64,000 bases of DNA, taken from assembly GCA_937902925.1 (NCBI GenBank), contig CALFNN010000093.1:1-64000 (forward strand). Direction: 5' to 3'. This document shows, piece after piece, positions 1-9,580 of the stretch; the stretch's first letter is position 1; the number at the start of each line of letters is the position of its first letter. The stretch is from an uncultured Opitutaceae bacterium. GTDB lineage: Bacteria; Verrucomicrobiota; Verrucomicrobiia; Opitutales; Opitutaceae. The translations under genes were made by a program, and so were the position numbers. Under the pieces are notes generated by a model that was not told the DNA's origin, did not search any database, and saw only the letters and a program-made list of their open reading frames with translations.

Positions 1-250
1 TTAGGCTGCGGCTGGCGGGCTTAGGCAACTATTTATGGAAGGCCGCAGCATCATGGCGGCCACATCGAGGTGGCGGAAACGCCCCGGGACGATGCCGCCC
101 GAAAATCGGTGTCTCGTTGACCAAGCCTCCCGGCACGCGGCGTATTGCGAAAACTTCGATCAACCGTTTACGCGATCCACGAGATCGCGCAAAGCGCTGA
201 AGATCGATTCAGGTCGAAACCCGTCCTCAGGGATACGTCTCAGGTCGCTT
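1..250. other. Left edge, no supported gene
   Basis: No open frame here has a recognisable domain. A minus-strand frame ends with a stop at bases 1-3 but opens only about 50 codons upstream and resembles nothing I know. It may be the end of a decayed gene or plain intergenic DNA downstream of the GH140-like gene. Confidence 0.4.
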
Positions 251-1773
251 TCATCTGCTGCTCGTGCCGGGAGCAGGGAAGTTCCTCGCGGCGTCATCTA
301 GCACCAGGACCCAATCGTTCCCACGTCCACTGGATGGCGGCGTGAACTCCCGCGACTCGGTCTTTGGAAACTCTCCGATGTAGGCCGAGGTTCCAAGCCG
401 GGGATCATACCAATAGGCCTTGATCACATTTCCCGATAATTTCTCGTAGATGCGGTCCACCATCCTTATTCCCAGTTTCGCGCCGGTGGCGGTGTAGATA
501 AACGCATAGCTCCCATCCGACGCCCGGCAGGCCTGAATCCGGTCCGATGTGCCCATGGGGTCGTTGATGAGCAGCCATTGGTCAGGAATCCGCAGGAGCA
601 TGGGCCTCGATTCGATCAAAGCTCGCAAGTGTTGCATCTGCGCACCGGCGGGCAGTTGCAGTGCTTCCTTCCACGGCATGCTCGGCGCCCGGCTCGGCAC
701 TTCTCCATCCTGCACCCCAGCCGCGCTTCCGGTCGTCACACCTCTGCCAGTCGCCTTGTTCCTCGGGGCTCTGCCTGAACTGCGGCTGGTCGCGCCGAAC
801 ACCGCGTTAGCTCCGTAGGTATATCCGGCGGCCCCAGCGAAAACGCCACAGTATGCGATCCGGCGCACGAGGTAGGCTTCGATATTGTTATAGCCCTCGT
901 ATCCTCCCTCACCGTCAACCACCGGCTTCGCGGGAATCCGGTCGTAGTCCGCCGCGACCAAGTCGTAGTTCCGGTTCAGACTCGAGTGCCCGGTTTGCAG
1001 CATGTTAAAGTCCAACCAGGCGTCATCGTGGAACCACTGGGATGAACTGCGGGGCGATTTTGGGTGGTAGGTTTTCAGTTGGGTTCCACCGCCGCCCGAT
1101 GCGATGCCAGCGGCCATGGCCCGCCAGATGTCCTCGATACCGGAGGCAAACCAGTCGCCGCCGAGAATCCAGATGATGGGTTTGTCGCGGTATCGATCGC
1201 CGAGGAATCTGCCGTAGGTGTAGGCGCTCGACTTGTCCACCACCGAGGGTCCTTGGGCGCGGATGGCTGATCGGATGCTTGGTCCATAACTCGGCTTGTC
1301 CAGTAGCGAACGATCCTGCTGGACATACTCTTTGGACCAGATCGGCACCATACCGATGTAGAGTCCGAGCGCTTCGGCTTTGTCCACGACCCAGTCCACG
1401 TGCTTAAAGTAAGCCTCGTTGGGCCGGGTGGGATCGCCGTTCACGAAGACCGTCTCGCCGTAGGCATTCGGTCTGTCCAGGCCGCCCCAGAACGTGGCCA
1501 CGGCTTGGATGACGGTGAACTTCTTGGCCGCGCGGTCTTTCAAATAGAGTTCAGCATCCTCACGGCTGAGGTGGAACAGTGCCCATTCTGTGTCGCCCAT
1601 ATAGAAGAACGGCGAGCCATCCGCTTTGACGAAAACCGCTTATTATCCGAGATGCGCAGTCGCGGCAGCGAACCTGTCTGGGCCGACACGGCATTCAACG
1701 CCAGAACGGCGAAGATCGATAAGAGCATGGCACACTTGCACGAGGTATTGCTGAAGGGAAACTGGATTTTCAT
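251..1773 (-). pseudogene. GH140-like apiosidase (DUF4038), frameshifted
   Basis: Exported glycosidase of the DUF4038 (apiosidase-like, GH140) family with a C-terminal 'putative collagen-binding' beta domain. GH140 enzymes remove apiose from rhamnogalacturonan II side chains. The main frame (251-1600, 449 codons) opens at MGDTEWALFHLSREDA, a classic DUF4038 block, and carries ILGGDW and VDGEGGYEG, which probably hold the catalytic Asp and Glu. It lacks a signal peptide. That lies upstream in another frame: ATG at 1773 encodes MKIQFPFSNTSCK and a hydrophobic stretch ending in AVSAQ, then SDNKRF. The two frames join at a TTTT run near 1636-1640; one more T would restore the expected RFFVKADGSPFFYMGDTEW. 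This is either a true frameshift pseudogene or a consensus error in a homopolymer. The gene lies downstream of the GH28/GH106 pair on the same strand. Confidence 0.8.
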
Positions 1774-2052
1774 GGGATTATGCCGGGGAGGCGGTTCAAC
1801 GGGAGGGGGACGAATACACCCAAGGCAACTCGGAAATACTTGGTCACGGATTGCTGTTGGTCCCTTATGGTCGGAACCGCGCAAGGAACGTCCGGATTTT
1901 TAGTATCTCTGCGATTATCGCCAAAGGATTGGACTACATGGAGGAGTTTGGAGTTGGTGGTTTGCTGTCGGTGATTTCAAAAAGGCTCCCAATTGCAGAG
2001 AAGCGACGGTCGACCAAGGCCACGCGCCAGCAGCCGTGCGGGGAACGGATTC

Positions 2053-4716
2053 CTAGTTCACGCTGCGACCTCCGAAAGTCGTAAGCCGGACGGCCGGGAG
2101 GAGACCCGATACGACCGGACCCGGAATATACCGCCGCTCCCGGAGACCCGCGGTGCCCACACCGGTGGACGGTGAGGGGGCGCCGCCGCCGCGCGCGCCG
2201 CGTCCGCCGCTGCCGGAGCCCTGAACCTCGATTTCCAGCACATTCGTCCCGGGCTTTAGCGCCTTGGTAATCTCCCAACGATAGGGGCGCCAGCTATGGC
2301 CCTCCAGTTCCACGCCGTTCAGCCGCACCTTGGCGTAATCGCGAACATTATCGCACTCCAGAAACACCGGACCGGTTGAGGGCGGAGCCGTGAACTCCTT
2401 CCGGTAAAGTGCCATGCCTCCGAAGGCAGGAACGCCGAGGTCCTCCCAGGATTTCAGCGGCGTGGTCAGGCGTTTGTCGCCCAGGGTGAGTGACCAATCG
2501 CCCGACAATTCCAACAGGGTTTGGTCAGCGGCCAAGGCCGGTTTGGATTCAGCTGCGCCAGCAGGCAGGGGACCGAGAACAATGAGTTTCGCCTCGTAAG
2601 GCTCCAAGGAGAGAGGAACGGTCACGGTTCCGTTCCCGACGGTGGCGCCGGTCAGCGGGTGAATTGTTCCCGTGCCCGCGTCCCACACCTGCGGATCGCC
2701 GCCGCCGGCGAGAGTCGCCGTCCGCGACTGCCGTTGATTGCTCTCGTTGAAAAGAAAATACAACTCGGCGTCGGACAGGCTCCGGTGGTTGCAGGAAATC
2801 GGAGGGCAGGGACGGTCGAGCGCCACGTCCGGCTTGGGCAGAGCCTGCACGACCCGCTCCGTGATCTCCGCCGCGGGCTCCAGCACGGCAAAGCTGAGAT
2901 CCGGCGCCCCGTCGGCCGGTTTCAGGAAGGTTCGTTCCACCACCATGGTGGGAGTGCGGCCGACGAAAATCACCTTGCCGCCCTGGGCGGCAAACGCCCG
3001 CAATCGGTGCAGCGCCGCCCGCGTGATCACCGTCGAGGAGGGGATGACGATTCCGCGGTAAACCTGACCGCTGAGATTTTTCAAGCCGCCGTCGGCCAAC
3101 GTTCCCACCGTGGTCAGAGCCTGCTCGTCGAGGTAGTCGAAGTCGACTTGGTGCTCGAGCAGTTGCTGGCTGAGGCGCTCGGTGACTTCGATCGTGTCCT
3201 CGTCTCCCATCCAAATGCTGTTGGTGGTTCTATACATCGCCACCTGCGCCTTCGGCCGGCCAACGGAGAGCAGGTAGCCGAGGCGGTTCACATACCAGGC
3301 GATCGCCGAACCCTGCGGATTCACCAGCGGGAGCGTGCCACCGCGGCTGCCGCCACTGCCAGCACCGATGCCGGCAAGCCGGATCTGTAGGGCCGTGACG
3401 CCGCGGGCGAAGTGGTAGTCCGCGGTGAATTTGCCCACCTCTCCGGTGCCTCCGCCCTCCTCTTCCCACGCCTTCGGTCTACCGAACAGGTGCGCCGCCG
3501 AGGAGGCTAGCTTGGGAAAGTTGGCCTGAATGCCCGGGCCGATCCTATTAATATTGTCGATCCCGGGCACTTGCACATGCCGCATGTCCCGGAAAAAATC
3601 GCCCTCGTTGTGAACCAGATACAACGGCACGCTGGAGGCACCCACATGCCGGAGGTCTTCCAGGTTGTTTTTGGCGGCCCACTCCGCCTCCACATCGAAA
3701 AAGTTTTCCGCGAACATGCCGCTCCACACGTCGTAGTAATCCGCGTAGACGCGCTGGGCTTCTCCGGTCAGCTTGCCCATGAAGAAGAAGGGCAAATACG
3801 GTTTCAGGTCGTAGCCCTTCTGTTTCTTAAATTCTTCAAGCAGCGTGGGAGTCCAGGGAATAACGCCGTTGTAGTCCGTTTCGTCCCCGAAAAAGCCGAG
3901 CACGGTCTCACCAAACTCGGCCCCGATCGCCCGTTGGTAGGTTTCGTGCGTGAGCTTCATGAACGCGCGGGTCGCCGCCGGATCCAGAAAGTCGATGAGC
4001 GAGTAACGGGCGTCCTTGGGTTTGACGCCGTCGGGGCGATTGTTGGCCCGCGTGGGCGAACTGCGGTAGATGTGCCGCACAAAGACGACGGTCCACGTCC
4101 AGTTGGGCAGGTTCGGATCGGAACCTTCGCTCGGTGCGATCCACTCGAGCGGGCCGCTGGCGGGAAGTGGAATCACCCCCGTGCTCTGGTCGGAGCCCTT
4201 CACCCAGAACGCGCCCAGCGTGCCTGGAGGCAGCGGCAGGGTAAACGGCTGCCCGGCGACGACAGTGGCGCGGATATCGGCGACGATCGCCTGCATGCGG
4301 AGTTGCGGGTATTCAGTATTGATCAAGCCGCCCGCCATGCCGCTGGGGTAGTCGCTTTCGTCTTGGATCCAGAGCTTCATCCCGCGCTTGGCCGCTTCCT
4401 GGACCACGAACTTCACTTGGTCCATGTGCTCCGGCGAAAGGTATTTCGGCGGACCGTTTCCCGGCGACAGGTTGAACACGAACACCCCATTGGCCGCCAG
4501 CTGGTCCAAATCCCGGACGATCCTTGCCTTCCTTTCATTCGCGTCCGGACCGTTCCAACTTAGAAACGGCTGGATGGCGCCGTATTCGTGCGGCGGCGCT
4601 TTGAAGTTCGCAGCCGCTGCGCTCAAGGACGGCACCGTGATCTCCTGCCACGGTCTTTGCGCCGCCAGCAGGAGCGGGAAGCAAAACAGCGCAGCAATCG
4701 TTGATATGCTCTTCAT
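2053..4716 (-). CDS. GH106-type alpha-L-rhamnosidase
   Basis: Large exported protein (887 aa) of the GH106 alpha-L-rhamnosidase-like family, expected to remove rhamnose from pectic side chains. It has a Sec signal peptide (about 1-19), a TIM-barrel-like N-terminal half with the block GDETDYNG (about 277-284) and WEEEGGG (about 421) that recurs in the second family member of this window, and a C-terminal galactose-binding-like jelly roll (about 745-855) with the GH2 sugar-binding look (SGDWSLTLGDK, YRKEF). Its ATG overlaps the stop of the upstream GH28 gene as ATGA (4713-4716), so translation is likely coupled. A Gly/Arg-rich tract sits near residues 830-852. The catalytic glutamates were not mapped; family assignment is from overall sequence resemblance. 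Confidence 0.85.
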   Translation of the reverse strand: MKSISTIAALFCFPLLLAAQRPWQEITVPSLSAAAANFKAPPHEYGAIQPFLSWNGPDANERKARIVRDLDQLAANGVFVFNLSPGNGPPKYLSPEHMDQVKFVVQEAAKRGMKLWIQDESDYPSGMAGGLINTEYPQLRMQAIVADIRATVVAGQPFTLPLPPGTLGAFWVKGSDQSTGVIPLPASGPLEWIAPSEGSDPNLPNWTWTVVFVRHIYRSSPTRANNRPDGVKPKDARYSLIDFLDPAATRAFMKLTHETYQRAIGAEFGETVLGFFGDETDYNGVIPWTPTLLEEFKKQKGYDLKPYLPFFFMGKLTGEAQRVYADYYDVWSGMFAENFFDVEAEWAAKNNLEDLRHVGASSVPLYLVHNEGDFFRDMRHVQVPGIDNINRIGPGIQANFPKLASSAAHLFGRPKAWEEEGGGTGEVGKFTADYHFARGVTALQIRLAGIGAGSGGSRGGTLPLVNPQGSAIAWYVNRLGYLLSVGRPKAQVAMYRTTNSIWMGDEDTIEVTERLSQQLLEHQVDFDYLDEQALTTVGTLADGGLKNLSGQVYRGIVIPSSTVITRAALHRLRAFAAQGGKVIFVGRTPTMVVERTFLKPADGAPDLSFAVLEPAAEITERVVQALPKPDVALDRPCPPISCNHRSLSDAELYFLFNESNQRQSRTATLAGGGDPQVWDAGTGTIHPLTGATVGNGTVTVPLSLEPYEAKLIVLGPLPAGAAESKPALAADQTLLELSGDWSLTLGDKRLTTPLKSWEDLGVPAFGGMALYRKEFTAPPSTGPVFLECDNVRDYAKVRLNGVELEGHSWRPYRWEITKALKPGTNVLEIEVQGSGSGGRGARGGGAPSPSTGVGTAGLRERRYIPGPVVSGLLPAVRLTTFGGRSVN

Positions 4717-6362
4717 GGGCGGGTCTCCTTGCGAAGCGTTTGAGTCTGGGCCGCGTTAGGTGCCGCAGACTCCTCGGTTGGTTTCTGCGCGCTATCCAGC
4801 ACATTGTTTTGCAGCACGATGTCCTTCAATTCACCCGGCGGAGTCGACAGAAACGTGCCCGTGCCGGCAAACGCCCTGCTGGCTCGCACGATGGCACCCG
4901 GGCAGCGATCAAGCCGCAACACGGGGACGCCCACCAAGGGCTGGCGCGTGGACACGCCGTCCAGTTCGAGATCTCTTGAATCCTTAATCAGGAAGGTCGG
5001 CCCGCCGTCGGCGTTCACCTCCACGTCGCGTAATTGCAGAGCCACGGTATCGTGCACCTTCAATCCGCTCTTGCCCGAGGCGATCACATTGCTAATCCGC
5101 AGTCCCGAAATCGGCATCTCCGGCAGCCCTTCGATGTTGATCATCACGGGTGGCGCCGGCTCGTAGCCCACGGCCGCCCGACACCGGATGATGTTAATGT
5201 TGCTGATGGAGATGTTGCGTAACACCGGTGTGCGTTCCGAAGCGCGTGGTGGCGTGGCCGTCACGTTGCCTTCATGAACATAATATTGTGAGACATTGAT
5301 CGCCCTGCCGACGTCATCCATCGTCCAGTTGTCCAGCCTGATGTTTTCGACTACCCCGCCACGTCCGCGGTCACTCTTGATATTGATCCCCATCTGCGTG
5401 CCCTGGCAGACGATGTTGCTCGCCACGACATTGCGGATTCCTCCCGACATCTCGCTGCCCAGCACAACTCCGCCCGACCCGTGGTGCACGACGCAGTTGG
5501 TGATGACCACGTTCTCGGTCGGCCGGTTGACCCGCAGTCCGTCAGCATCCTTCCCCGACTTGAGAACGATGGCGTCGTCCCCAGTATCGACGTAGCAGTT
5601 GGCGATCCTGACATCACGGCTGGAATCGATATAGATGCCGCCGGTAAACGCTCCCGGATATGTCTCAAGAGTAACGTCACGAATGACCACATTCGCCGAG
5701 TAGAGCATGTGGATGGTCCAGAAGGATGAGCCCACCACGTGAATACCTTCGACGAGAACATTTTTGCTTTCCATGAATCGGATGAACGCGGGACGAAGGT
5801 AGGGAGCAGCTTTTACGTAATCCTCTTCCGGCGCGGGCGTCTTCAGTTCCAGTTTGGTGCGAAGAGTCTCCCAAACCGGCCCAAAAGCCCCGCCTGCCAC
5901 GCCCTGCGGCCTGCCCATGAGTTTGGTCCACTCGGCATTGTTTGTCGTCACCACACCCCGCCCGGTGATGGTAACGTTCTCGACGTTCATGCCGCCCAGC
6001 AGAGGCATGGGTTGGAGGCATTCGATGCCTTGCACCCTCCCCTTCGCGAGCGGAAGCCTGGTGGCCGGAAACTGCAGCGTTGCGCCCGCATCGATATCGA
6101 GCACCAGGTTGCTCACCAGTTCGATCGGCCCAGTGACGTATTTGCCGGGCGGGACGAAGACGGTCCCGCCACCGGCAAGCTTCGCCGCCTGGATGGCCGC
6201 GCGAAACGCTTCCGTCGCGCTGGCCGAACCATCGTTCTTTGCGCCAAAGTCCAGTATATTGAAAACCGGCGTGCTGCCGGCCGCCTGCGCATCGGTGCCG
6301 GCGAGAAGAACGATCATTGCCAAAAACCGAGTCCGCAGAGCCCGAGATGCCGGTCTTTTCAT
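4713..6362 (-). CDS. GH28 polygalacturonase-like glycosidase
   Basis: Exported right-handed beta-helix hydrolase (549 aa) of family GH28, acting on galacturonate- or rhamnogalacturonan-containing chains. It has a Sec signal (about 1-27), the N-terminal FGAKNDG pectin-lyase-fold motif, DTGDDAIVLKSG (259-270, the paired catalytic Asp region), HHGSGG (293-298, equivalent of the GHG motif) and NIKSDRG (the RIK equivalent). These are the canonical GH28 positions in slightly divergent form. It is first of a two-gene unit with the GH106 gene (4-base overlap), and the pair points to joint removal of galacturonate and rhamnose. A long C-terminal extension of helix coils follows. Exo- versus endo-activity cannot be read from sequence alone. 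Confidence 0.88.
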   Translation of the reverse strand: MKRPASRALRTRFLAMIVLLAGTDAQAAGSTPVFNILDFGAKNDGSASATEAFRAAIQAAKLAGGGTVFVPPGKYVTGPIELVSNLVLDIDAGATLQFPATRLPLAKGRVQGIECLQPMPLLGGMNVENVTITGRGVVTTNNAEWTKLMGRPQGVAGGAFGPVWETLRTKLELKTPAPEEDYVKAAPYLRPAFIRFMESKNVLVEGIHVVGSSFWTIHMLYSANVVIRDVTLETYPGAFTGGIYIDSSRDVRIANCYVDTGDDAIVLKSGKDADGLRVNRPTENVVITNCVVHHGSGGVVLGSEMSGGIRNVVASNIVCQGTQMGINIKSDRGRGGVVENIRLDNWTMDDVGRAINVSQYYVHEGNVTATPPRASERTPVLRNISISNINIIRCRAAVGYEPAPPVMINIEGLPEMPISGLRISNVIASGKSGLKVHDTVALQLRDVEVNADGGPTFLIKDSRDLELDGVSTRQPLVGVPVLRLDRCPGAIVRASRAFAGTGTFLSTPPGELKDIVLQNNVLDSAQKPTEESAAPNAAQTQTLRKETRP

Positions 6363-7045
6363 GCGGATGATACTGGCAATGTGAACCGGTCGCGTCGACG
6401 GTGAAACCGAGCCAAGCCGATCCCGAAACGCATGAAAACGCTCACGCTGCAGTGAACTTCCACTCGACGGAATCGGTGGCCCTTTTCATTTTGTCTTTGA
6501 GTGGGTCTTCGGCATTGCGAGGGCAACAAGCGTCACGAAAGGGCCAATTCTGGCCACGCACTCGTGATACGCTCGTTCGCCAACACCTGGACCCCATCTG
6601 CGCAGGGTTTCACGACGTCGATGCCATCCTGAAGAAGGCAAAAGGGTATGCCGTGAAATGATGGAGCGAACACAGGGTGCTGGTCGCGTGGTTGATGTTC
6701 CGGCATATTCCGCAGGCGCAGGAAGCAGTCCGCCATCTCCCGTCGGTAAGCCACGAGGTCGTAATCAAAATCAAGGAGTGGTGGAGGCGGAAGTGATGCA
6801 GGTCCGGGAGAGTTGACGTCGGACTGGACTCGAGAGCGCGGTGCAAAAATCAGCGCGAGGGCTGCGCGTCATTTGAACGCCACTCCCAACCGCAATCGCC
6901 AAAGATCCAACTCGGCGCACCGTGAAAATGACGTGTTCCAATGGAAGCCCATCGAACCAGCGCCGCTTGGCCCGGCATCCTTTGCGCCAAGACCTACGTC
7001 ATGCTACGGACAACTGAATCCGATCCTCGCAAACTTACCCCCCGC
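6363..7045. other. Intergenic region between divergent glycosidase units
   Basis: This 683-base gap separates the minus-strand GH28/GH106 unit from the plus-strand GH43/GH29 unit and must hold both promoters. I see no clear operator or terminator. A plus-strand frame (about 6401-6796) reads through one in-frame TGA at 6659 and ends HEVVIKIKEWWRRK; its last 39 codons look coding-like, but I do not recognise the protein and suspect a decayed small gene. Confidence 0.4.
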
Positions 7046-8182
7046 ATGAACTCTGCTCGTCTCCTGTCTCTTGCGTTGTCTGTGGTGTTTGGCGCCGCCG
7101 CGCTTTCAGCGGCAGATGTGCTCGACACCTTCAAGCCCGGCGCACTCTGGCCCGACGACCAGGGCGTGCACATCAACGCTCACGGTGGCGGCATCTTGCT
7201 GCATGAGGGCGTCTACTACTGGTATGGCGAACACAAGATCGGCGGTGAAATCGGCAACACGGCCCAGGTGGGCGTCCATGTCTATTCGTCCACCGACTTG
7301 TATAACTGGAAGGATCGGGGCATCGCGTTCCGCGTCTCCGACGATCCGAACAGCGAATACACGAAAGGCTGCGGCCTCGAGCGACCCAAGGTCATCTACA
7401 ACGAAAAAACCCGGAAATTCGTCATGTGGTTTCATCTCGAATTCAAGGGTCGGGGCTTCACGGCCGCCCACACAGCGCTCGCCGTCAGCGACCGGCCCGA
7501 GGGTCCTTTCGCCTATATGGCCTCCTTCCGACCCAACAAGGGAATCTGGCCGGTCAACGTCACGGAGGCGGACAAAAATCCGCAACTCCCCGAACCGCAC
7601 GCCGGCCGGCTGGCCAACGCCGTCCTCGGCCAATACCTGCGGCGGGATTACGAGGTCGGGCAGATGTCGCGCGACATGACGCTGTTCGTCGACGACGACG
7701 GGACCGGCTACCTCATCACCTCCGCCGAGGAGAACGCGACCATCCACATTCACCAGTTGACCGACGACTACCTCGGCTTCTCAGGCAAGTGGGCGCGGGC
7801 GCTGGTCGGCGATTCCAACGAGGCTCCCGCGGTTTTCAAGCGCGGCGGCAAATATTACATGCTTTCGTCCGGCACGACCGGGTGGCGTCCCAATCCCGGG
7901 CGGAGTGCGGTCGCCGACTCGATGCTGGGCACGTGGACCCGGCTCGGCAATCCGTGCCGCGGCACGCCGGAGCAGATCGCCACAACCTTCGAATCGCAAA
8001 GCACCCACGTGCTGCCGGCTCCCGGAAAGCCCGGCGCGTTCATCTACATGGGCGACCGCTGGCGTCCGAGCGACGCCATCGACGGCCGCTACATCTGGCT
8101 GCCGATCGAATGGGATAACGGAAAGCCGATCCTCCGCTGGCGCGACAGTTGGAAACTGAGCGACCTCAAAACCGCACCGTGA
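7046..8182 (+). CDS. GH43-family glycosidase
   Basis: Exported five-bladed propeller hydrolase (378 aa) of family GH43, close to the subfamilies that begin with the block AHGGGILLHEGVYYWYGE (seen early in the mature protein), which includes exo-beta-1,3-galactanase-like enzymes. The ATG at 7046 is chosen because it starts a good signal peptide (MNSARLLSLALS to LSAAD); an upstream in-frame ATG at 6941 would add an unlikely leader. DMTLFVDDDGTGYLI and SNEAPAVFK fit the GH43 middle Asp and general-acid Glu regions. It heads a five-gene run with four fucosidases and shares a GTGA stop/start with the first. Galactan or arabinogalactan side chains of pectin are plausible substrates; exact specificity is uncertain. 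Confidence 0.82.
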   Translation: MNSARLLSLALSVVFGAAALSAADVLDTFKPGALWPDDQGVHINAHGGGILLHEGVYYWYGEHKIGGEIGNTAQVGVHVYSSTDLYNWKDRGIAFRVSDDPNSEYTKGCGLERPKVIYNEKTRKFVMWFHLEFKGRGFTAAHTALAVSDRPEGPFAYMASFRPNKGIWPVNVTEADKNPQLPEPHAGRLANAVLGQYLRRDYEVGQMSRDMTLFVDDDGTGYLITSAEENATIHIHQLTDDYLGFSGKWARALVGDSNEAPAVFKRGGKYYMLSSGTTGWRPNPGRSAVADSMLGTWTRLGNPCRGTPEQIATTFESQSTHVLPAPGKPGAFIYMGDRWRPSDAIDGRYIWLPIEWDNGKPILRWRDSWKLSDLKTAP

Positions 8183-9561
8183 AAAACTTTCCGTTTCCCC
8201 TGCTGAGGTCGCGGCGCATGGCGTTGGCGATCGCGACTCTGGCGGCGTGGCTGCCGCTGGCGTCGGCGCAGTCGTTCACCGAAACGGCCGAGCAACATCA
8301 GGCGCGTCTGGCCGCTTGGCGCGAGGCGCGCTTCGGCCTGTTCATCCACTGGGGCATCTACGCCATCCCCGGTCGCGGCGAATGGGTGCAGTGGAACGAG
8401 CAGATTCCCGTGGAGGAATACGCCAAGCTGGCCGACCAGTTCAAACCGGCGAACTTCGATGCGAACGCCTGGGTGGCCGCGGCGAAGGCGGCGGGAATGA
8501 AATACATGGTGCTCACCACGCGCCACCACGACGGCTTCGCCCTCTTCGACGATCCGGGCAGCGACTTCACGAGCGTCAAGACAGCGGCGCACCGGGATTT
8601 TGTGGCCGACTACGTCAAGGCCGCCCGCGCCGGCGGCATGCTGGTGGGGCTCTATTATTCGCCGTTGGATTGGCGGTTTCCGGGCTTCTTCTTTCCCGAT
8701 CTCTATCTGAAGAACGCCGAGGCGATGCGCGACCAATACCACCGGCAGATGCGCGAGCTTCTGACCAACTATGGGAAGGTCGACATCCTGTTTTTCGATG
8801 GCGGCGAGAACAACTGGCTGCAGTTTGGTGGACGCTGGGTCAGTGGCGCGCGGTGGGAGAAGCGGCCCGCGGGACAATCGTATCAAGGGCACTTCAGTTG
8901 GCAGACCGACAAGGTCTACGCCATGTTGCGCGAGTTCCAGCCCGGCGTCGTCATCAACGGGCGGGCCGACATGCCCGAGGATTTTCACTCGCGCGAAGGC
9001 GACCGGGCCCTGGGCGATTTCGACGCGGAGCATCCGTGGGAATTGTGCACGACACTGGCGGCGGGCGCCTGGGGCTGGAAAGAAGGCGCGGCGATCAAGA
9101 CGCTGCGCGACAGCGTGCAGCTCCTCGTGAAAACGGTGGGCCGAGACGGCAATTTTATCCTCAATGTCGGGCCGCGGCCCGACGGCCAGATCGATCCGCC
9201 GCAAGTCCAGCGGTTGAAGGAAATCGGCGACTGGCTCGCGAAAAACGGCGCGAGCGTTTATGGCACGCGCGGCGGCCCGTTCCTGCCGGGCGTCTACGGC
9301 GTTTCGACCTACCGGGGGCAAAAAATCTTCGTTCACGTCCTCGACTGGAAAAGCGCCAGCAAGCTGCTGTTGCCGACGATCCCGGCGAAGGTCGTCCGCG
9401 CTTCGTTGCTGGCTGGCGGCGAGGCGATGGTTTCGCAGACCGAAAGGGGCATCGAGATTGCGGTGCCGGCCTCCAACCAGAACGACACCGACACCATCGT
9501 CGTGCTGGAGCTCGACCAACCGGCGAGCCGCATCAAACCCGTGGCTCCGGTCGCCAACTGA
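8179..9561 (+). CDS. GH29 alpha-L-fucosidase (1)
   Basis: Exported alpha-L-fucosidase of family GH29, hydrolysing terminal L-fucose with retention. The GTG at 8179 gives a 4-base overlap with the GH43 stop and a proper signal peptide (KNFPFPLLRSRR, hydrophobic core, ASAQS); ATG 8149 lies inside the upstream gene and ATG 8218 would drop the basic n-region. Family motifs: RFGLFIHWGIYAIP, TTRHHDGFALFD and the nucleophile Asp in VDILFFDGGEN (residue 207 from GTG). FILNVGPRPDGQI is the conserved end of the barrel, and a short beta-sandwich follows. It is second in the GH43-GH29x4 run. Linkage preference is not predictable. Confidence 0.9.
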   Translation: MKNFPFPLLRSRRMALAIATLAAWLPLASAQSFTETAEQHQARLAAWREARFGLFIHWGIYAIPGRGEWVQWNEQIPVEEYAKLADQFKPANFDANAWVAAAKAAGMKYMVLTTRHHDGFALFDDPGSDFTSVKTAAHRDFVADYVKAARAGGMLVGLYYSPLDWRFPGFFFPDLYLKNAEAMRDQYHRQMRELLTNYGKVDILFFDGGENNWLQFGGRWVSGARWEKRPAGQSYQGHFSWQTDKVYAMLREFQPGVVINGRADMPEDFHSREGDRALGDFDAEHPWELCTTLAAGAWGWKEGAAIKTLRDSVQLLVKTVGRDGNFILNVGPRPDGQIDPPQVQRLKEIGDWLAKNGASVYGTRGGPFLPGVYGVSTYRGQKIFVHVLDWKSASKLLLPTIPAKVVRASLLAGGEAMVSQTERGIEIAVPASNQNDTDTIVVLELDQPASRIKPVAPVAN

Positions 9562-9580
9562 CGCCTCGGAAGTCTCGCTT

